Origin: Flavobacteriales bacterium
GTDB taxonomy: Bacteria > Bacteroidota > Bacteroidia > Flavobacteriales_F > PHOS-HE28
Assembly: GCA_030584065.1 (NCBI GenBank)
Contig: CP129489.1
Location: forward strand, 1,140,640 to 1,204,639
DNA: 64,000 nucleotides
Reading direction: 5' to 3'
Shown: positions 24,096-33,589 of the stretch, in pieces
Layout of the letters: the number at the start of each line of letters is the position of its first letter
How positions within the stretch are numbered: position 1 is the stretch's first letter
Program-made: the position numbers and the translations under genes
Notes under the pieces: generated by a model
The model's input: the letters and a program-made list of their open reading frames with translations, nothing else
The model's database searches: none
What the model was told of the DNA's origin: nothing

Positions 24096-25275
24096 GCCTC
24101 CATGGCCGCCCATCGATGGCGGTAGCAAGGCCATGCACAACCTCACGCGTGGGCTGCTTCGCGCGGGCCATGTGGTGAAGGTCTTGTGCATCACCACACC
24201 GAAGCACGGGCTTGACCCCTCGGAGGTCCCGGGCGACCTGGCCTCCGCAACACGGATGGAGGGCGTGTACGTGGATACGAGCCTGAATATCGTGGATGCC
24301 TTCACGGACCTGGTAACGGCCGACAACTACAACATCAGCCGCTTCTTCTCCCCGGACATGGACATCAGGCTTATCCGACTGCTCACCGAGGAGCAGTTCG
24401 ACGTGGTGCAGTTGGAGAGCCTGTTCATGACACCGTACATCCCCACGCTGCGCCGCTACTCCAAGGCCCGCATCGTCCTGCGGTCGCACAACCTCGAGTA
24501 CGTCATCCAGGACCGCATCGCGCAAGGCGAACGGAACCCCTTGAAGCGGCCCTACAGGAGGTTCCTCGCAAGGCAGCTGCAGCGCTACGAGATGGACGTG
24601 CTCGACCGGGTGGATGGCGTTGCAGCGATCAGCCCCAGCGATGCCGAGCACTTCGCTGCGCATGGCACGCACACGCCAATCGCGACCATACCCTTCGGCG
24701 TGGACCCGGAGGAGTACCCTGCGGACCCGCACCCGGAAGGCAAGCCGCCGGTCTTCTTCCACTTGGGCAGCATGGACTGGCTGCCGAATGAGGAGGGCAT
24801 CCGGTGGCTCTTGGACTCGGTCTGGCCCAAGGTGCTTCGGAAGCGCCCGGATGCCCGGCTCGACCTCGCGGGGAACAGGATGCCCGCAGACCTTATCCAG
24901 CGCGAATTGCCCGGCGTTGAGGTGAAGGGACGCGTGAAGAACGCGGTGGCCTACATGCGGCGCCGGCAAGTAATGGTGGTGCCGCTTTTCAGCGCCGGCG
25001 GGATGCGGGTGAAGATCGTGGAGGGCATGGCCATGGGCAAGGCCGTCATCTCCACCCCCATCGGCGCGGAGGGCATCTCCTGCACCCATGGCAAGGACAT
25101 CCTGCTGGCCAGTACGGCCACCGCCTTCGCGGACCAGATGATCGCCCTGCATGGAGACCCCGCCCAGGCATCGGCACTGGGTACTGCCGCGCGGCGGTTG
25201 ATCGAACGTTCCTATTCGGACGCCCCTATCGTGCAGGAACTGGAGGCCTTCTACAAGCTCCTGCTGAAAGGATGA
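24070..25275 (+). CDS. GT4-type glycosyltransferase
   Basis: A 401-residue GT-B fold enzyme. The N-terminal Rossmann half starts ILQLCNKPPWPPIDGGSKAM, with a glycine loop. The C-terminal donor domain shows FHLGSMDWLPNEEGIRWLLD, VKGRVKNAVAYMRRRQVMVV, and the family motif PLFSAGGMRVKIVEGMAMGK, whose Glu contacts the nucleotide sugar. Acceptor and sugar are unknown. It overlaps LptF/G by 26 bp and the next glycosyltransferase by ATGA, so glycan assembly is co-expressed with LPS transport. Confidence 0.85.
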   Translation: MRILQLCNKPPWPPIDGGSKAMHNLTRGLLRAGHVVKVLCITTPKHGLDPSEVPGDLASATRMEGVYVDTSLNIVDAFTDLVTADNYNISRFFSPDMDIRLIRLLTEEQFDVVQLESLFMTPYIPTLRRYSKARIVLRSHNLEYVIQDRIAQGERNPLKRPYRRFLARQLQRYEMDVLDRVDGVAAISPSDAEHFAAHGTHTPIATIPFGVDPEEYPADPHPEGKPPVFFHLGSMDWLPNEEGIRWLLDSVWPKVLRKRPDARLDLAGNRMPADLIQRELPGVEVKGRVKNAVAYMRRRQVMVVPLFSAGGMRVKIVEGMAMGKAVISTPIGAEGISCTHGKDILLASTATAFADQMIALHGDPAQASALGTAARRLIERSYSDAPIVQELEAFYKLLLKG

Positions 25276-26456
25276 GGCTCCTTGTGCTCCTCTCCCGCGT
25301 GCCCTATCCCTTGGAGAAGGGGGACAAGCTCAGGGCCTATCACCTGATCGCCCGGCTCGCCCGGCGCCATGAGGTCCACCTCGTATGCCTCAGCGACATG
25401 CGGACGGTGCAGGCCCATATCGATCACCTGGCCGGAATCTGCGCCAGCATCGAGGTCATCCGCATCCCGCGCTGGCGGGTCGTGATGAAGCTCATCACCG
25501 CCGTGTTCACCCGCCTGCCGGTGCAGGTGGTGTACTTCTACCACCGTCATGCGCAGCGCCGGATCGACGAAGCCATCGACCGCATCCGGCCCGACCATGT
25601 GCTGTGCCAGCTGGTGCGCACCACCGAATACGTCCGCCGGCGCTATGGCCTGCACAAGACGCTCGATTACATGGACACGCTGAGCAAGGGAATGGAGCGG
25701 CGCACGGAAACGGCCCCCTTCTACCTGAAGCCCATCTTCAGGCTGGAGACCCGGCGCCTCATCCGCTACGAGAACCTCATGCTCGACCAGTTCGACAATG
25801 CCGTCATCATCAGCTCCCAGGACCGCGACTACATCTATCATCCGTTGCGGAACCGGATGGCGGTGGTCCCCAACGGGGTGGACACCGCCCATTTCATGCC
25901 CCAATCCGAAGCACCCCGGTACGACCTGCTATTCACGGGCAATATGAACTACCCGCCCAACATCGACAGTGTGCTCTACCTGGTGCACAAGGTGCTGCCG
26001 ATCGTACGGCGCGAGCGCCCCGGAGCGACATTGCTGATCAGCGGCGTGGACCCCAGCGCCAGCGTGCGCGAGCTTGCCCGCACCGATCACCGCATCGCGG
26101 TCACCGGCTGGGTGAAGGATATCCGCAGCTCTTACGCCGCCGCGCGACTCTTCGTGGCGCCGATGCAGATCGGGACCGGCCTGCAGAACAAGTTGCTGGA
26201 GGCCATGGCCATGCGCGTTCCCTGCATCACCAGCGCCTTGGCGAACAACGCCGTTGGAGCGCCCGCCGGCGAGGCCATCCTCATCGGCGACACCCCTGAG
26301 GAGTACGCGGCGCTCATCCTACGGCTGCTCAGCGATGACCACGAGCGCGAGCGGATCGCGGCCAACGGATACGCCTTCGTGAGGGCCCATTTCGACTGGG
26401 ACAGAAGCGCCGAGGCGCTCGATGCCCTTATCGCACGCACACCCTCGGCCCCTTAG
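25272..26456 (+). CDS. GT4-type glycosyltransferase (second of a pair)
   Basis: A 394-residue GT-B glycosyltransferase starting [20 protein letters not shown], with a KGD loop as in family members linked to exopolysaccharide export. Donor-domain blocks are [54 protein letters not shown] and [20 protein letters not shown], which holds the conserved Glu. The enzyme probably adds a sugar to a lipid-linked or exported glycan. Start and stop ATGA overlap couples it to the preceding gene. The three-gene unit LptF/G-GT-GT ends 17 bp before the ribBA promoter box. Confidence 0.85.
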   Translation: MRLLVLLSRVPYPLEKGDKLRAYHLIARLARRHEVHLVCLSDMRTVQAHIDHLAGICASIEVIRIPRWRVVMKLITAVFTRLPVQVVYFYHRHAQRRIDEAIDRIRPDHVLCQLVRTTEYVRRRYGLHKTLDYMDTLSKGMERRTETAPFYLKPIFRLETRRLIRYENLMLDQFDNAVIISSQDRDYIYHPLRNRMAVVPNGVDTAHFMPQSEAPRYDLLFTGNMNYPPNIDSVLYLVHKVLPIVRRERPGATLLISGVDPSASVRELARTDHRIAVTGWVKDIRSSYAAARLFVAPMQIGTGLQNKLLEAMAMRVPCITSALANNAVGAPAGEAILIGDTPEEYAALILRLLSDDHERERIAANGYAFVRAHFDWDRSAEALDALIARTPSAP

Positions 26457-26472
26457 CCCTGCGCAGCGCCCC

Positions 26473-26480
26473 TACCTTTG
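26473..26480 (+). promoter_or_regulatory. promoter -7 box (TACCTTTG) for ribBA
   Basis: A perfect TAnnTTTG in the 56-bp gap after the glycosyltransferase stop, 32 bp before ATG 26513. No FMN riboswitch-like structure is visible in this short gap. Confidence 0.6.
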
Positions 26481-26512
26481 CGCCATCGGCCGCATCCGTG
26501 CCGGAAGCCCCC

Positions 26513-27733
26513 ATGAGCCCCCAATTCGACTCCATCGAGGACGCCATCGCTGACCTCCGGGCCGGGAAGGCCATCATCGTGGTGGACGACGAAGACCGCG
26601 AGAACGAAGGCGACTTCGTAACCGCGGCCCGCAATGCCACCCCGGAGATGATCAACTTCATGGCTACCCATGGTCGCGGACTCATCTGCGCCCCGCTCAC
26701 CGAGGAGCGGTGCGATGAACTGGGGCTCGAGCTGATGGTGCGGGACAACACGGCGCTTCACGAGACACCCTTCACAGTGAGCGTCGACCTGAAAGGGCAT
26801 GGCACCACCACCGGCATCAGCGCCAGCGATCGCAGCAAGACTATGCTGGCGCTGATCGACCCCGCCATGAAGGCCGGTGACTTCGCCCGGCCCGGCCACA
26901 TCTTCCCGCTCAAGGCACGGAAGGGCGGCGTGCTGCGGCGAACCGGCCATACGGAGGCCGCGGTAGACCTTGCCAGGCTGGCCGGGTTCGAGCCGGCGGG
27001 TCTGATCGTGGAAATCATGAATGAGGACGGCAGCATGGCCCGGCTGCCCGAGCTGCGCGAGATCGCGAAGCGCTTCAGCCTCAGGCTCATCAGCATCGAA
27101 GCCCTGGTGGCCTACCGCATGCGGACGGAGCGCTTGGTGGAACGGCAGGTGGATGTGAAGCTGCCCACCGCTTACGGCGACTTCGACCTGATCGCCTATC
27201 GGCAGACCACCACCGGGGAGGAGCACCTGGCCCTGGTGAAGGGCACTTGGGCCACCGGTGAACCGGTGCTTGTCCGCGTGCACAGCAGCTGCGTAACGGG
27301 CGACATCTTCGGGAGCTGCCGCTGCGACTGCGGACCGCAGCTGCACAAGGCCATGGAGATGATCGACGAGGCCGGCAAGGGCGTGATCGTGTACATGCAG
27401 CAGGAAGGGCGCGGCATCGGGCTGCTGAACAAGCTGAAGGCCTACAAGCTGCAGGAGCAGGGCGCCGACACCGTAGAGGCGAACCTGATGCTCGGTTTCG
27501 ACATGGATGCACGGGATTACGGCGTGGGCGCCCAGATCCTCCACGACCTCGGCGTTCGCAAGATGCGGCTGCTCACCAACAATCCGAGGAAGCGCACCGG
27601 CCTGGTGGGATATGGACTCGAGATCGTCGAGAATGTTCCCATCGAGATCGCACCGAACGCCCACAACGAACGCTACCTGCGCACCAAGAAAGAGAAGCTG
27701 GGGCACAGCCTCAGGCTCGGCGGCCAACCATAG
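26513..27733 (+). CDS. ribBA: bifunctional 3,4-dihydroxy-2-butanone-4-phosphate synthase / GTP cyclohydrolase II
   Basis: Catalyses two entry steps of riboflavin synthesis. The N-terminal half (to about residue 200) is Rib[15 protein letters not shown] with metal-binding acids, [12 protein letters not shown] and [20 protein letters not shown]. The C-terminal half is RibA: zinc cysteines in [15 protein letters not shown] and the GTP motif [14 protein letters not shown]. Both active sites look intact in the 406-residue protein. ATG 26513 was preferred to GTG 26498 because RibBA proteins start close to the first helix. It converges with tamB. Confidence 0.97.
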   Translation: MSPQFDSIEDAIADLRAGKAIIVVDDEDRENEGDFVTAARNATPEMINFMATHGRGLICAPLTEERCDELGLELMVRDNTALHETPFTVSVDLKGHGTTTGISASDRSKTMLALIDPAMKAGDFARPGHIFPLKARKGGVLRRTGHTEAAVDLARLAGFEPAGLIVEIMNEDGSMARLPELREIAKRFSLRLISIEALVAYRMRTERLVERQVDVKLPTAYGDFDLIAYRQTTTGEEHLALVKGTWATGEPVLVRVHSSCVTGDIFGSCRCDCGPQLHKAMEMIDEAGKGVIVYMQQEGRGIGLLNKLKAYKLQEQGADTVEANLMLGFDMDARDYGVGAQILHDLGVRKMRLLTNNPRKRTGLVGYGLEIVENVPIEIAPNAHNERYLRTKKEKLGHSLRLGGQP

Positions 27734-27755
27734 GCCCGCAGCGCCGGCAACGCAT

Positions 27756-30700
27756 TCAGGGCCGCGCCGCCTTCCTGTTCCTGCGCCGGAACAGCTCGCC
27801 CAAGGTGTCGAAGTCGCGACGAAGCACAACTCCTGCGCCCTGCGTGGTGGGAGCCTGGTCCGCCTGGGTGAGATTACGGTCGTTCGTGATGCTGAAGGCC
27901 CGCATACGGAAGCGCCCTTCGCGCGTGATGAGGTACTCCAACTGGAAATCGCCGATGAGGGCGTTGGACGAGGCCGTGCTCCGGGCCCCGTAGTGAACGC
28001 CCACATTGGTGCTGAATAGCAGGCGCTCATTGAAGAACTGCTTGCTGAAGGCCACCTCCAGCTCGTCCTGGGTGATGTTGTCCCCTGGCCTGTAGTTGAA
28101 ACCGAGGTCGAAGTCGTTGCTGAGGCCGCTGAGCCAGTTGCTCACCTGATTGCTCAGCAACTCGCTGGCCGTGGTGCCGGCGACATTGCCGGTGCCCGAA
28201 CCGCCCAGCGAGGCGCTGGCTCCCGCATACACGGGAGGCTCCAGGAAACGATTGAGCACGATGAGGGCGAACACCTGCCGGCTCATCTCCTGATCGGTGC
28301 TGAGGATGCTCGCCACCTGGGCCTTCACGTTCTCATCGACTGAGCTGAGCCGCACATCGAACCCGATCTCCGGGTTCATCAGCTTCTCACGGAGGCGCAT
28401 CACCACCTCTACCGGCACGCGCTGGCGGTAGGCCTCCGTGCGCTCCGCCGGGGGCACGATATCGTAGAGCGGCGCTTTCAGGCGATAAATGGCCTGGAGG
28501 TCGAGCTGGGCATCGAAAGGGTCGCCGTACCAGATGATGCGCCCCCCGGGCTGCACCTGGAAGCGCTTGTTCACCACATTCCTCAGCGTGAAGAGGTAGT
28601 CGCCCTCCACGAGTTCCACCTGCCCCGTCATGCTCAGGTCGCCCATGGGCGTAACCGCCATCTCGATGCTTCCCGTTCCGCGTCCGCTCATGATGTCGCC
28701 TACGGTGGGGTCGAAGATGAGCTCGAAGCGGGCGTCGGGGGTGACCGTGATGTCCATGTCGAGCGTGACGCCGCTCAGGTCAACGTCCTCCTCTGCGCCT
28801 GTGGTGTCCTGGGCATTGAAGCGGACGAAGGAGATCGGGGAGACCTCGGTGCTCCCTCCTACCGGCAGATGCACATCAGTGCCCGGCGCCGTGGTGGCCT
28901 GGACGCTCACGTCGAGCCGGCCCCGTGATCCGCTCACGCCGAAGTCGCCGGACCCATAGGCCTTCCCGTAATAGAGGCTGTTCATGGCCGGTGTGGTATT
29001 CAGGACCAGCGTACGGTCCAGCGTTCCCCAGATGTCATAGCTCCAGTCGCGCAGCCCGCGGTGGGCGATCGTGGCACCGATGCGCGCAGCATTGCCCTCC
29101 TCATCACGCATGACGGCGCGGTCGCAGGCGAACATCTCATCACCGATGTGCACCTGGGCATCGCCGGTGTAGCGCGTGTTGAGGTAGTCGATCCGCAGGC
29201 CGGCGCCAGCGAGGTCGATGGTGCCGACGAGCTCGGGGCCGGCCAGGGTGCCGGTCAGCGCCACCTGTCCCGAGGCGAGCCCATGCAGGTCGCTCAGGCC
29301 CTCTGGGAGATAGGGATTCGCCAGGCTGAGCTCGAACCGGTCTAGCAACAGGAGCAGGTCCAGCTCGCTGCCATCGCGCACGCCGATCCGGCCCGTGAAA
29401 TCAAGCGCTTTGATCGGCCCGCGGTTGAGGGTGCCTGAAACATCGATGGCACCTTGACCTTCCAGCCATGCCAAGGCAAGCCCGATGTCGCCCACAGGCA
29501 GTCCGCTCACCGCCACGCTATCGGCTTGCGCTGTGCTCACCACATGGGGAGCGCCATACAGGTCGAACAAGCGGCCATCGGCGTTCAAGCGGCCGCTGAT
29601 CGGCGGACCATCGAGAAGAGGAACGAAATTGGCGAGTTCCACCCCCGAGAGGCTGAAGGCCATGGCCTCCTGAGGGTCTCGTGCAATGGCCCCGTTGAAG
29701 GCGATCCGCTGATCGGCGTTGATGAGCTCGAGCCCGCTCACGCGAACCGTGGAGGAGTCGATCTCGAAGTGCGCGCGTGAAGGATTCGTCCAGGTGCCAC
29801 GGCCGAAGAACAGCCGAGACGGGAGCAGTTCAAGGGTGATCGACCGCAGCCCGCGGACCTCACCGTACAAGTCAAGGTCGCCGTTGGTCCCGCCGCTGCT
29901 GCCATCCCATCCAAGGTTCAGCTCCAGTTCATCCTGATAAGCCTTGCCGGTGGCCCCCATGCCGGTGAACCAGAGGCTGTCGCCCACTTGCTGGCGGGCG
30001 CTCTCCACCGAAAAGGCCAGCAGGTCGAGGGTCTTCTCCGCGATGACCTCGACACTATCGAACCGGATGCCCTTGTAGTCGGCCCGGGGAATGCGCCCTG
30101 TGAGGTCAAGGTCGAAGGTGCGCGTGTCGAACGAGCCGGTGATGACTGAGCCGGGGGCAACCACGGCGCCCGGCAGGAAGAGCCGCAGCACGGGTTCGGT
30201 ATCCCGCGTACGGACGGAGAACCTGAAGCGCTGCTCGTCCTGGTCGTACCGCACGGCATCGGAGAGCGAAGGGAACACGCTGTAGACCACATGGGCCAGT
30301 GCCGCCGGGAGCTTCGTCGGGAGGAAGGCCCCCGCCACCTCCGCCTCCGCGAAAGATGCATCGAGCAGCAACAGGTTCTCACCGGCCCTCCGCTCGCTGC
30401 GCAGGTGGATATCGCCCAGGGCATACTCATCCTCGCCTTGGCAGTAGGAAATGCCGAGGATATGGAGATCGCCGAGGAGGCTGTCCGGCGAGAGCCGGCC
30501 ATGCACCGCTGCGTCCAGGCTCAGCGCATTGAATCCGGCTGCATCGGTGAAGCCGAGCGCCTCCAGATCCGCATGGTGCAGGCGTGCCGTGAAGTCCACC
30601 TGCGGCCACCGGCCGCGGAAATCCGCCAGCCCCTTGAAGTCGAGTTCGAGGCGCTCGTCTTCGGCGCGGAGCTCTCCGTTGAACAGGTTGCGCGCCAGAT

Positions 30701-32171
30701 GCCCCTTGGCGGTGATGCCCCCGATGGTGCGGCCGTTGATGGTGAACATGGGGAAATCACCCTCTACGTCCAGTTCCATGGTCCTGATCGACCGACCATA
30801 GGCCTTGAGCCGGACATTGGCCGCCAGCGGGCCGATGGCGCTGGTGCCCAGCAAAGGGCCCAGCCTGAAGGCCTCGGTGGCGGCGCGGCCGTAGAGCACG
30901 GCCCGGTCACTTACGGTGTCCCGCTCATAGGTGATGTCGGTCCGGAGCGACCCGAGCGCGGTGCTTGCGCGCCCAGTGGCGGTGAAGGCCCGCAGGAAGC
31001 CCGTGAAGCGTCCTTTCAGGTCGATGTCGCCGAGCTGCGCCGCCTCATCGGGAAGGTGCAGCAGCCCGCCGCTGGTGAACGGGGGCACTGGCACGCGCGC
31101 CAGGTCCTCCCGTCGGACGTGCATATCGTCGATGTCGATGAGCATGAAGGTCTCCGCGATGGTGGGCAGGCCGCTTAGCTCCGCGCTGCCCGTGAACCAG
31201 GAGCCATCGCCGAATCCGATGCGCAGCCCGCGCCCCTTCAGGTCGTCGATGGTGCCGCGGACCTTTCCGCTCACCGTCAGGGGAAAGCGGATGCCCTCGA
31301 GATCCGGAGCGAACCAGGCGATATCCGCCATCTCCAAGCGGGAGCTGTCGAGGTCGACCCGCATGGCGACGTTTGAGGTGAATGCGCTGAAATCGGCCCA
31401 CCCTTCGGATAGCATGCGCAATTGCCCCTTCAGGGCGGTCCCCGGGGTCCGGAGATCCATGCCTTCCACCACGATTCCATGGCGGCTCACGCGCGCCGCG
31501 CCGGCCAGGCCATCGATCCTCAGTCCGCTGCGCTCGGTGAAGGCCACACGCTCAAGGTCCGCCGCGATGGAATCCCCGATGACCTCAAGGCGCACTCCGG
31601 CGATCTCCGCATCAGGCACATCGATATGCTCGAAATCGACGCCGAACGGCGAGATCGCCGCATTCGCATCGTGGAAGCTGAAATGGAAGCCCTCGATGCG
31701 GAAGCGCGCGCAGCGGATGGTCCAATCGCCGCCGCCGGAGGTGGTATCGGCCGATGAGATCCGCTCGAGCAGGTTGGTCAGGTTGCTGTGCGCATCGCCC
31801 TCCGCGGTCGCCAGCCTGAACCGGGCTCCGGTGAGGCGGAGCGCGCTCACATCGACCGTCCGACGCTCGGTGCTGACGCGCAGTCCGCGTACGCTCAGCT
31901 CGGGCACGAGGAACAGCGTGTCGCCATGCAGGTCGCTCACGAAGACCTGCCGCAGGCGCACCGACCCGTCCGAACCGAGCGCCACTGCGCCGATGGAAAT
32001 GGTCGCACCCGTGCGCTCGCTCAACTCACCGGCAAGCCATCGTGCCACTGCGCTCTGCACGGCAGGGATCACCATCAAACCGGCACCGACGATCAGCAGC
32101 AGCAGCGCGGAGAGCACCGCCCCACCGAACCAGCGGAAGAGCCGGTCGCGCCAGACCTGATATGTGCGCAC
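27756..32171 (-). CDS. tamB: TamB-like translocation/assembly module protein
   Basis: A 1,471-residue envelope protein. An N-terminal signal-anchor helix (AVLSALLLLIVGAGLMVI) is followed by a very long run of repeating beta-strand units, as in AsmA/TamB bridges that span the periplasm. The last 300 residues match the TamB C-terminal domain: GRIIWYGDPFDAQLDLQAIY, VPVEVVMRLREKLMNPEIGF, QVASILSTDQEMSRQVFALI. Known members assist outer-membrane protein assembly or carry phospholipid. No ATG fits, so GTG 32171 is the start. Promoter box TACTTTTG lies 56 bp upstream. Confidence 0.93.
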   Translation of the reverse strand: MRTYQVWRDRLFRWFGGAVLSALLLLIVGAGLMVIPAVQSAVARWLAGELSERTGATISIGAVALGSDGSVRLRQVFVSDLHGDTLFLVPELSVRGLRVSTERRTVDVSALRLTGARFRLATAEGDAHSNLTNLLERISSADTTSGGGDWTIRCARFRIEGFHFSFHDANAAISPFGVDFEHIDVPDAEIAGVRLEVIGDSIAADLERVAFTERSGLRIDGLAGAARVSRHGIVVEGMDLRTPGTALKGQLRMLSEGWADFSAFTSNVAMRVDLDSSRLEMADIAWFAPDLEGIRFPLTVSGKVRGTIDDLKGRGLRIGFGDGSWFTGSAELSGLPTIAETFMLIDIDDMHVRREDLARVPVPPFTSGGLLHLPDEAAQLGDIDLKGRFTGFLRAFTATGRASTALGSLRTDITYERDTVSDRAVLYGRAATEAFRLGPLLGTSAIGPLAANVRLKAYGRSIRTMELDVEGDFPMFTINGRTIGGITAKGHLARNLFNGELRAEDERLELDFKGLADFRGRWPQVDFTARLHHADLEALGFTDAAGFNALSLDAAVHGRLSPDSLLGDLHILGISYCQGEDEYALGDIHLRSERRAGENLLLLDASFAEAEVAGAFLPTKLPAALAHVVYSVFPSLSDAVRYDQDEQRFRFSVRTRDTEPVLRLFLPGAVVAPGSVITGSFDTRTFDLDLTGRIPRADYKGIRFDSVEVIAEKTLDLLAFSVESARQQVGDSLWFTGMGATGKAYQDELELNLGWDGSSGGTNGDLDLYGEVRGLRSITLELLPSRLFFGRGTWTNPSRAHFEIDSSTVRVSGLELINADQRIAFNGAIARDPQEAMAFSLSGVELANFVPLLDGPPISGRLNADGRLFDLYGAPHVVSTAQADSVAVSGLPVGDIGLALAWLEGQGAIDVSGTLNRGPIKALDFTGRIGVRDGSELDLLLLLDRFELSLANPYLPEGLSDLHGLASGQVALTGTLAGPELVGTIDLAGAGLRIDYLNTRYTGDAQVHIGDEMFACDRAVMRDEEGNAARIGATIAHRGLRDWSYDIWGTLDRTLVLNTTPAMNSLYYGKAYGSGDFGVSGSRGRLDVSVQATTAPGTDVHLPVGGSTEVSPISFVRFNAQDTTGAEEDVDLSGVTLDMDITVTPDARFELIFDPTVGDIMSGRGTGSIEMAVTPMGDLSMTGQVELVEGDYLFTLRNVVNKRFQVQPGGRIIWYGDPFDAQLDLQAIYRLKAPLYDIVPPAERTEAYRQRVPVEVVMRLREKLMNPEIGFDVRLSSVDENVKAQVASILSTDQEMSRQVFALIVLNRFLEPPVYAGASASLGGSGTGNVAGTTASELLSNQVSNWLSGLSNDFDLGFNYRPGDNITQDELEVAFSKQFFNERLLFSTNVGVHYGARSTASSNALIGDFQLEYLITREGRFRMRAFSITNDRNLTQADQAPTTQGAGVVLRRDFDTLGELFRRRNRKAARP

Positions 32172-32186
32172 ACGCGCCAGCGGACG

Positions 32187-32194
32187 TAGCTTTG
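32187..32194 (+). promoter_or_regulatory. promoter -7 box (TAGCTTTG) for tsaD
   Basis: A perfect TAnnTTTG on the plus strand, 52 bp before the tsaD ATG at 32247. It faces the tamB box at 32227-32234 inside the same 75-bp gap, so the two transcripts should overlap at their 5' ends. Confidence 0.6.
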
Positions 32195-32226
32195 ACTGCC
32201 CTTAGCCAACACCGGGCCGTATCCGC

Positions 32227-32234
32227 CAAAAGTA
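32227..32234 (-). promoter_or_regulatory. promoter -7 box (TACTTTTG) for tamB
   Basis: A perfect TAnnTTTG on the minus strand, 55 bp before the tamB GTG at 32171. A minus-strand TTG at 32258-32260, 23 nt upstream, could be its -33 element. Confidence 0.6.
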
Positions 32235-32246
32235 GCCCGGTCCAGC

Positions 32247-33269
32247 ATGCGTGAAGGCAAGCCCCTCTTCATCCTCGGCATCGAGAGCAGCTGCGACGAG
32301 ACAGCGGCGGCGGTCCTCGCCGATGGCCGTGTGCTGAGCAACGTCATTGCCGGCCAGGAGGCGCACCGGCAATGGGGCGGAGTGGTGCCCGAACTGGCCA
32401 GTCGGGCCCACCAGGAGAGCATCGTTCCGGTGGTGCATGAGGCGCTGCGCCAGGCCGGCATCGGCGTGGCCGACCTGGGGGCCGTGGCCGTCACGCAAGG
32501 CCCGGGGCTCATTGGCGCGCTGCTCGTGGGCTTCTGCTACGCCCGTTCCCTGAGTCAGGCCTTGGGCATACCGCTCATCCCGGTCGACCACCTCAGCGCC
32601 CATGCGCTTGCGCATTTCATTCAGGACGGCGCACCGCGTTCGGTGCCCCGGTTCCCGTTCCTCAACCTCACTGTGAGCGGCGGGCACACGCAATTGGCGG
32701 TGGTGCACGGGTACGACCGGATGGACATCATCGGCTCCACACGCGATGATGCGGCCGGAGAGGCCTTCGACAAGGGTGCAAAGGCGCTGGGACTCCCCTA
32801 TCCCGGCGGTCCGCTCATCGACCTGCATGCCGCCTCCGGCGATCCAACCCGGTTTCCGCTCCCTGTACCGCAGGTGGCCGGACTCGATATGAGCTTCAGC
32901 GGCATCAAGACAGCCTTCGCGCAAACGGTCCGGGCCGGCATGGCAGGTGACCCTTCCTTCGTGGAGCGCGAGCTGCCGCACCTCTGCGCCTCGCTCCAGC
33001 GCTGCATCGTGGATGAACTGCTGAGGAAGCTGCGCATGGCCGCCCGTGCGCAGGGGCTTTTCGAGGTCGCCATCAGCGGCGGCGTGAGCGCGAACTCCGC
33101 CTTGCGGTCAGGGGCGAAGGCACTGGCAAATGCAGAGGGCTGGGCGCTGCACCTGCCCCCATTCGCCTATTGCACGGATAACGCCGCCATGGTGGCCATG
33201 GCGGGCCACTTCGGTCACCTTGCAGGCCGGCATGCACCGTTGAACGCCGTACCCTTCGCCCGGGGCTGA
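32247..33269 (+). CDS. tsaD: tRNA N6-adenosine threonylcarbamoyltransferase
   Basis: Catalytic subunit for t6A37 in tRNAs reading ANN codons; it moves threonylcarbamoyl from TC-AMP to A37. The 340-residue protein has GIESSCDETAAAVL, SRAHQESIVPVVHEAL, VAVTQGPGLIGALLVGF, the metal-binding His pair in VDHLSAHALAH, LTVSGGHTQLAVV, DDAAGEAFDKGAKALGLPYP and, near the end, ISGGVSANSALR and YCTDNAAMVAMAG. All ligand motifs are present and the length is normal. It is divergent from tamB. Confidence 0.97.
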   Translation: MREGKPLFILGIESSCDETAAAVLADGRVLSNVIAGQEAHRQWGGVVPELASRAHQESIVPVVHEALRQAGIGVADLGAVAVTQGPGLIGALLVGFCYARSLSQALGIPLIPVDHLSAHALAHFIQDGAPRSVPRFPFLNLTVSGGHTQLAVVHGYDRMDIIGSTRDDAAGEAFDKGAKALGLPYPGGPLIDLHAASGDPTRFPLPVPQVAGLDMSFSGIKTAFAQTVRAGMAGDPSFVERELPHLCASLQRCIVDELLRKLRMAARAQGLFEVAISGGVSANSALRSGAKALANAEGWALHLPPFAYCTDNAAMVAMAGHFGHLAGRHAPLNAVPFARG

Positions 33270-33292
33270 GCATCGGGCCTTCCGACACTGCT

Positions 33293-33300
33293 TATTTTCG
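33293..33300 (+). promoter_or_regulatory. candidate -7 box (TATTTTCG) before clpS
   Basis: A one-mismatch TAnnTTTG, 7 bp before the clpS ATG at 33308. Similar short spacing occurs before the TPR gene (box 43416-43423), implying a nearly leaderless message. Confidence 0.4.
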
Positions 33301-33307
33301 GCCAGTC

Positions 33308-33589
33308 ATGAGCATCCAGCATCATCTTGAGGAAGCGCTACTGGAGGAGATCCAGAGCGAGACCGGTCCGATGCGCGAGATCATCCTGCACAACGATGAC
33401 GTGAATACCTTCGACCATGTCATCGCCTGCCTGGTGGAGATCTGCGGCCACGATCCGATACAGGCCGAGCAATGCGCCTGGATCGTGCACTACAACGGGA
33501 AGTGCAGCGTGAAGCGAGGCACCTTCGACCAGCTGGAACCGCAGTGCACCGCACTGCTCGATCGCGGCTTATCCGCCGACATCCAATGA
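33308..33589 (+). CDS. clpS: ATP-dependent Clp protease adaptor ClpS
   Basis: A 93-residue N-recognin that delivers N-degron substrates to ClpAP-type proteases. Key segments are REIILHNDDVNTFDHVIACL, whose NDDVNTFDHV forms the N-end binding pocket, and EQCAWIVHYNGKCSVKRGTF, equivalent to the conserved helix (A..V...G.A.v..g) contacting the ATPase. The Bacteroidota variant is shorter than the 106-residue E. coli protein at the N-terminus. Its stop overlaps the M48 gene start by ATGA. Confidence 0.93.
   Translation: MSIQHHLEEALLEEIQSETGPMREIILHNDDVNTFDHVIACLVEICGHDPIQAEQCAWIVHYNGKCSVKRGTFDQLEPQCTALLDRGLSADIQ

Noticed and set aside
26457-26512. An FMN riboswitch before ribBA
   Set aside because: The gap is only 56 bp and is occupied by the promoter box; there is no room for the aptamer and no matching structure.
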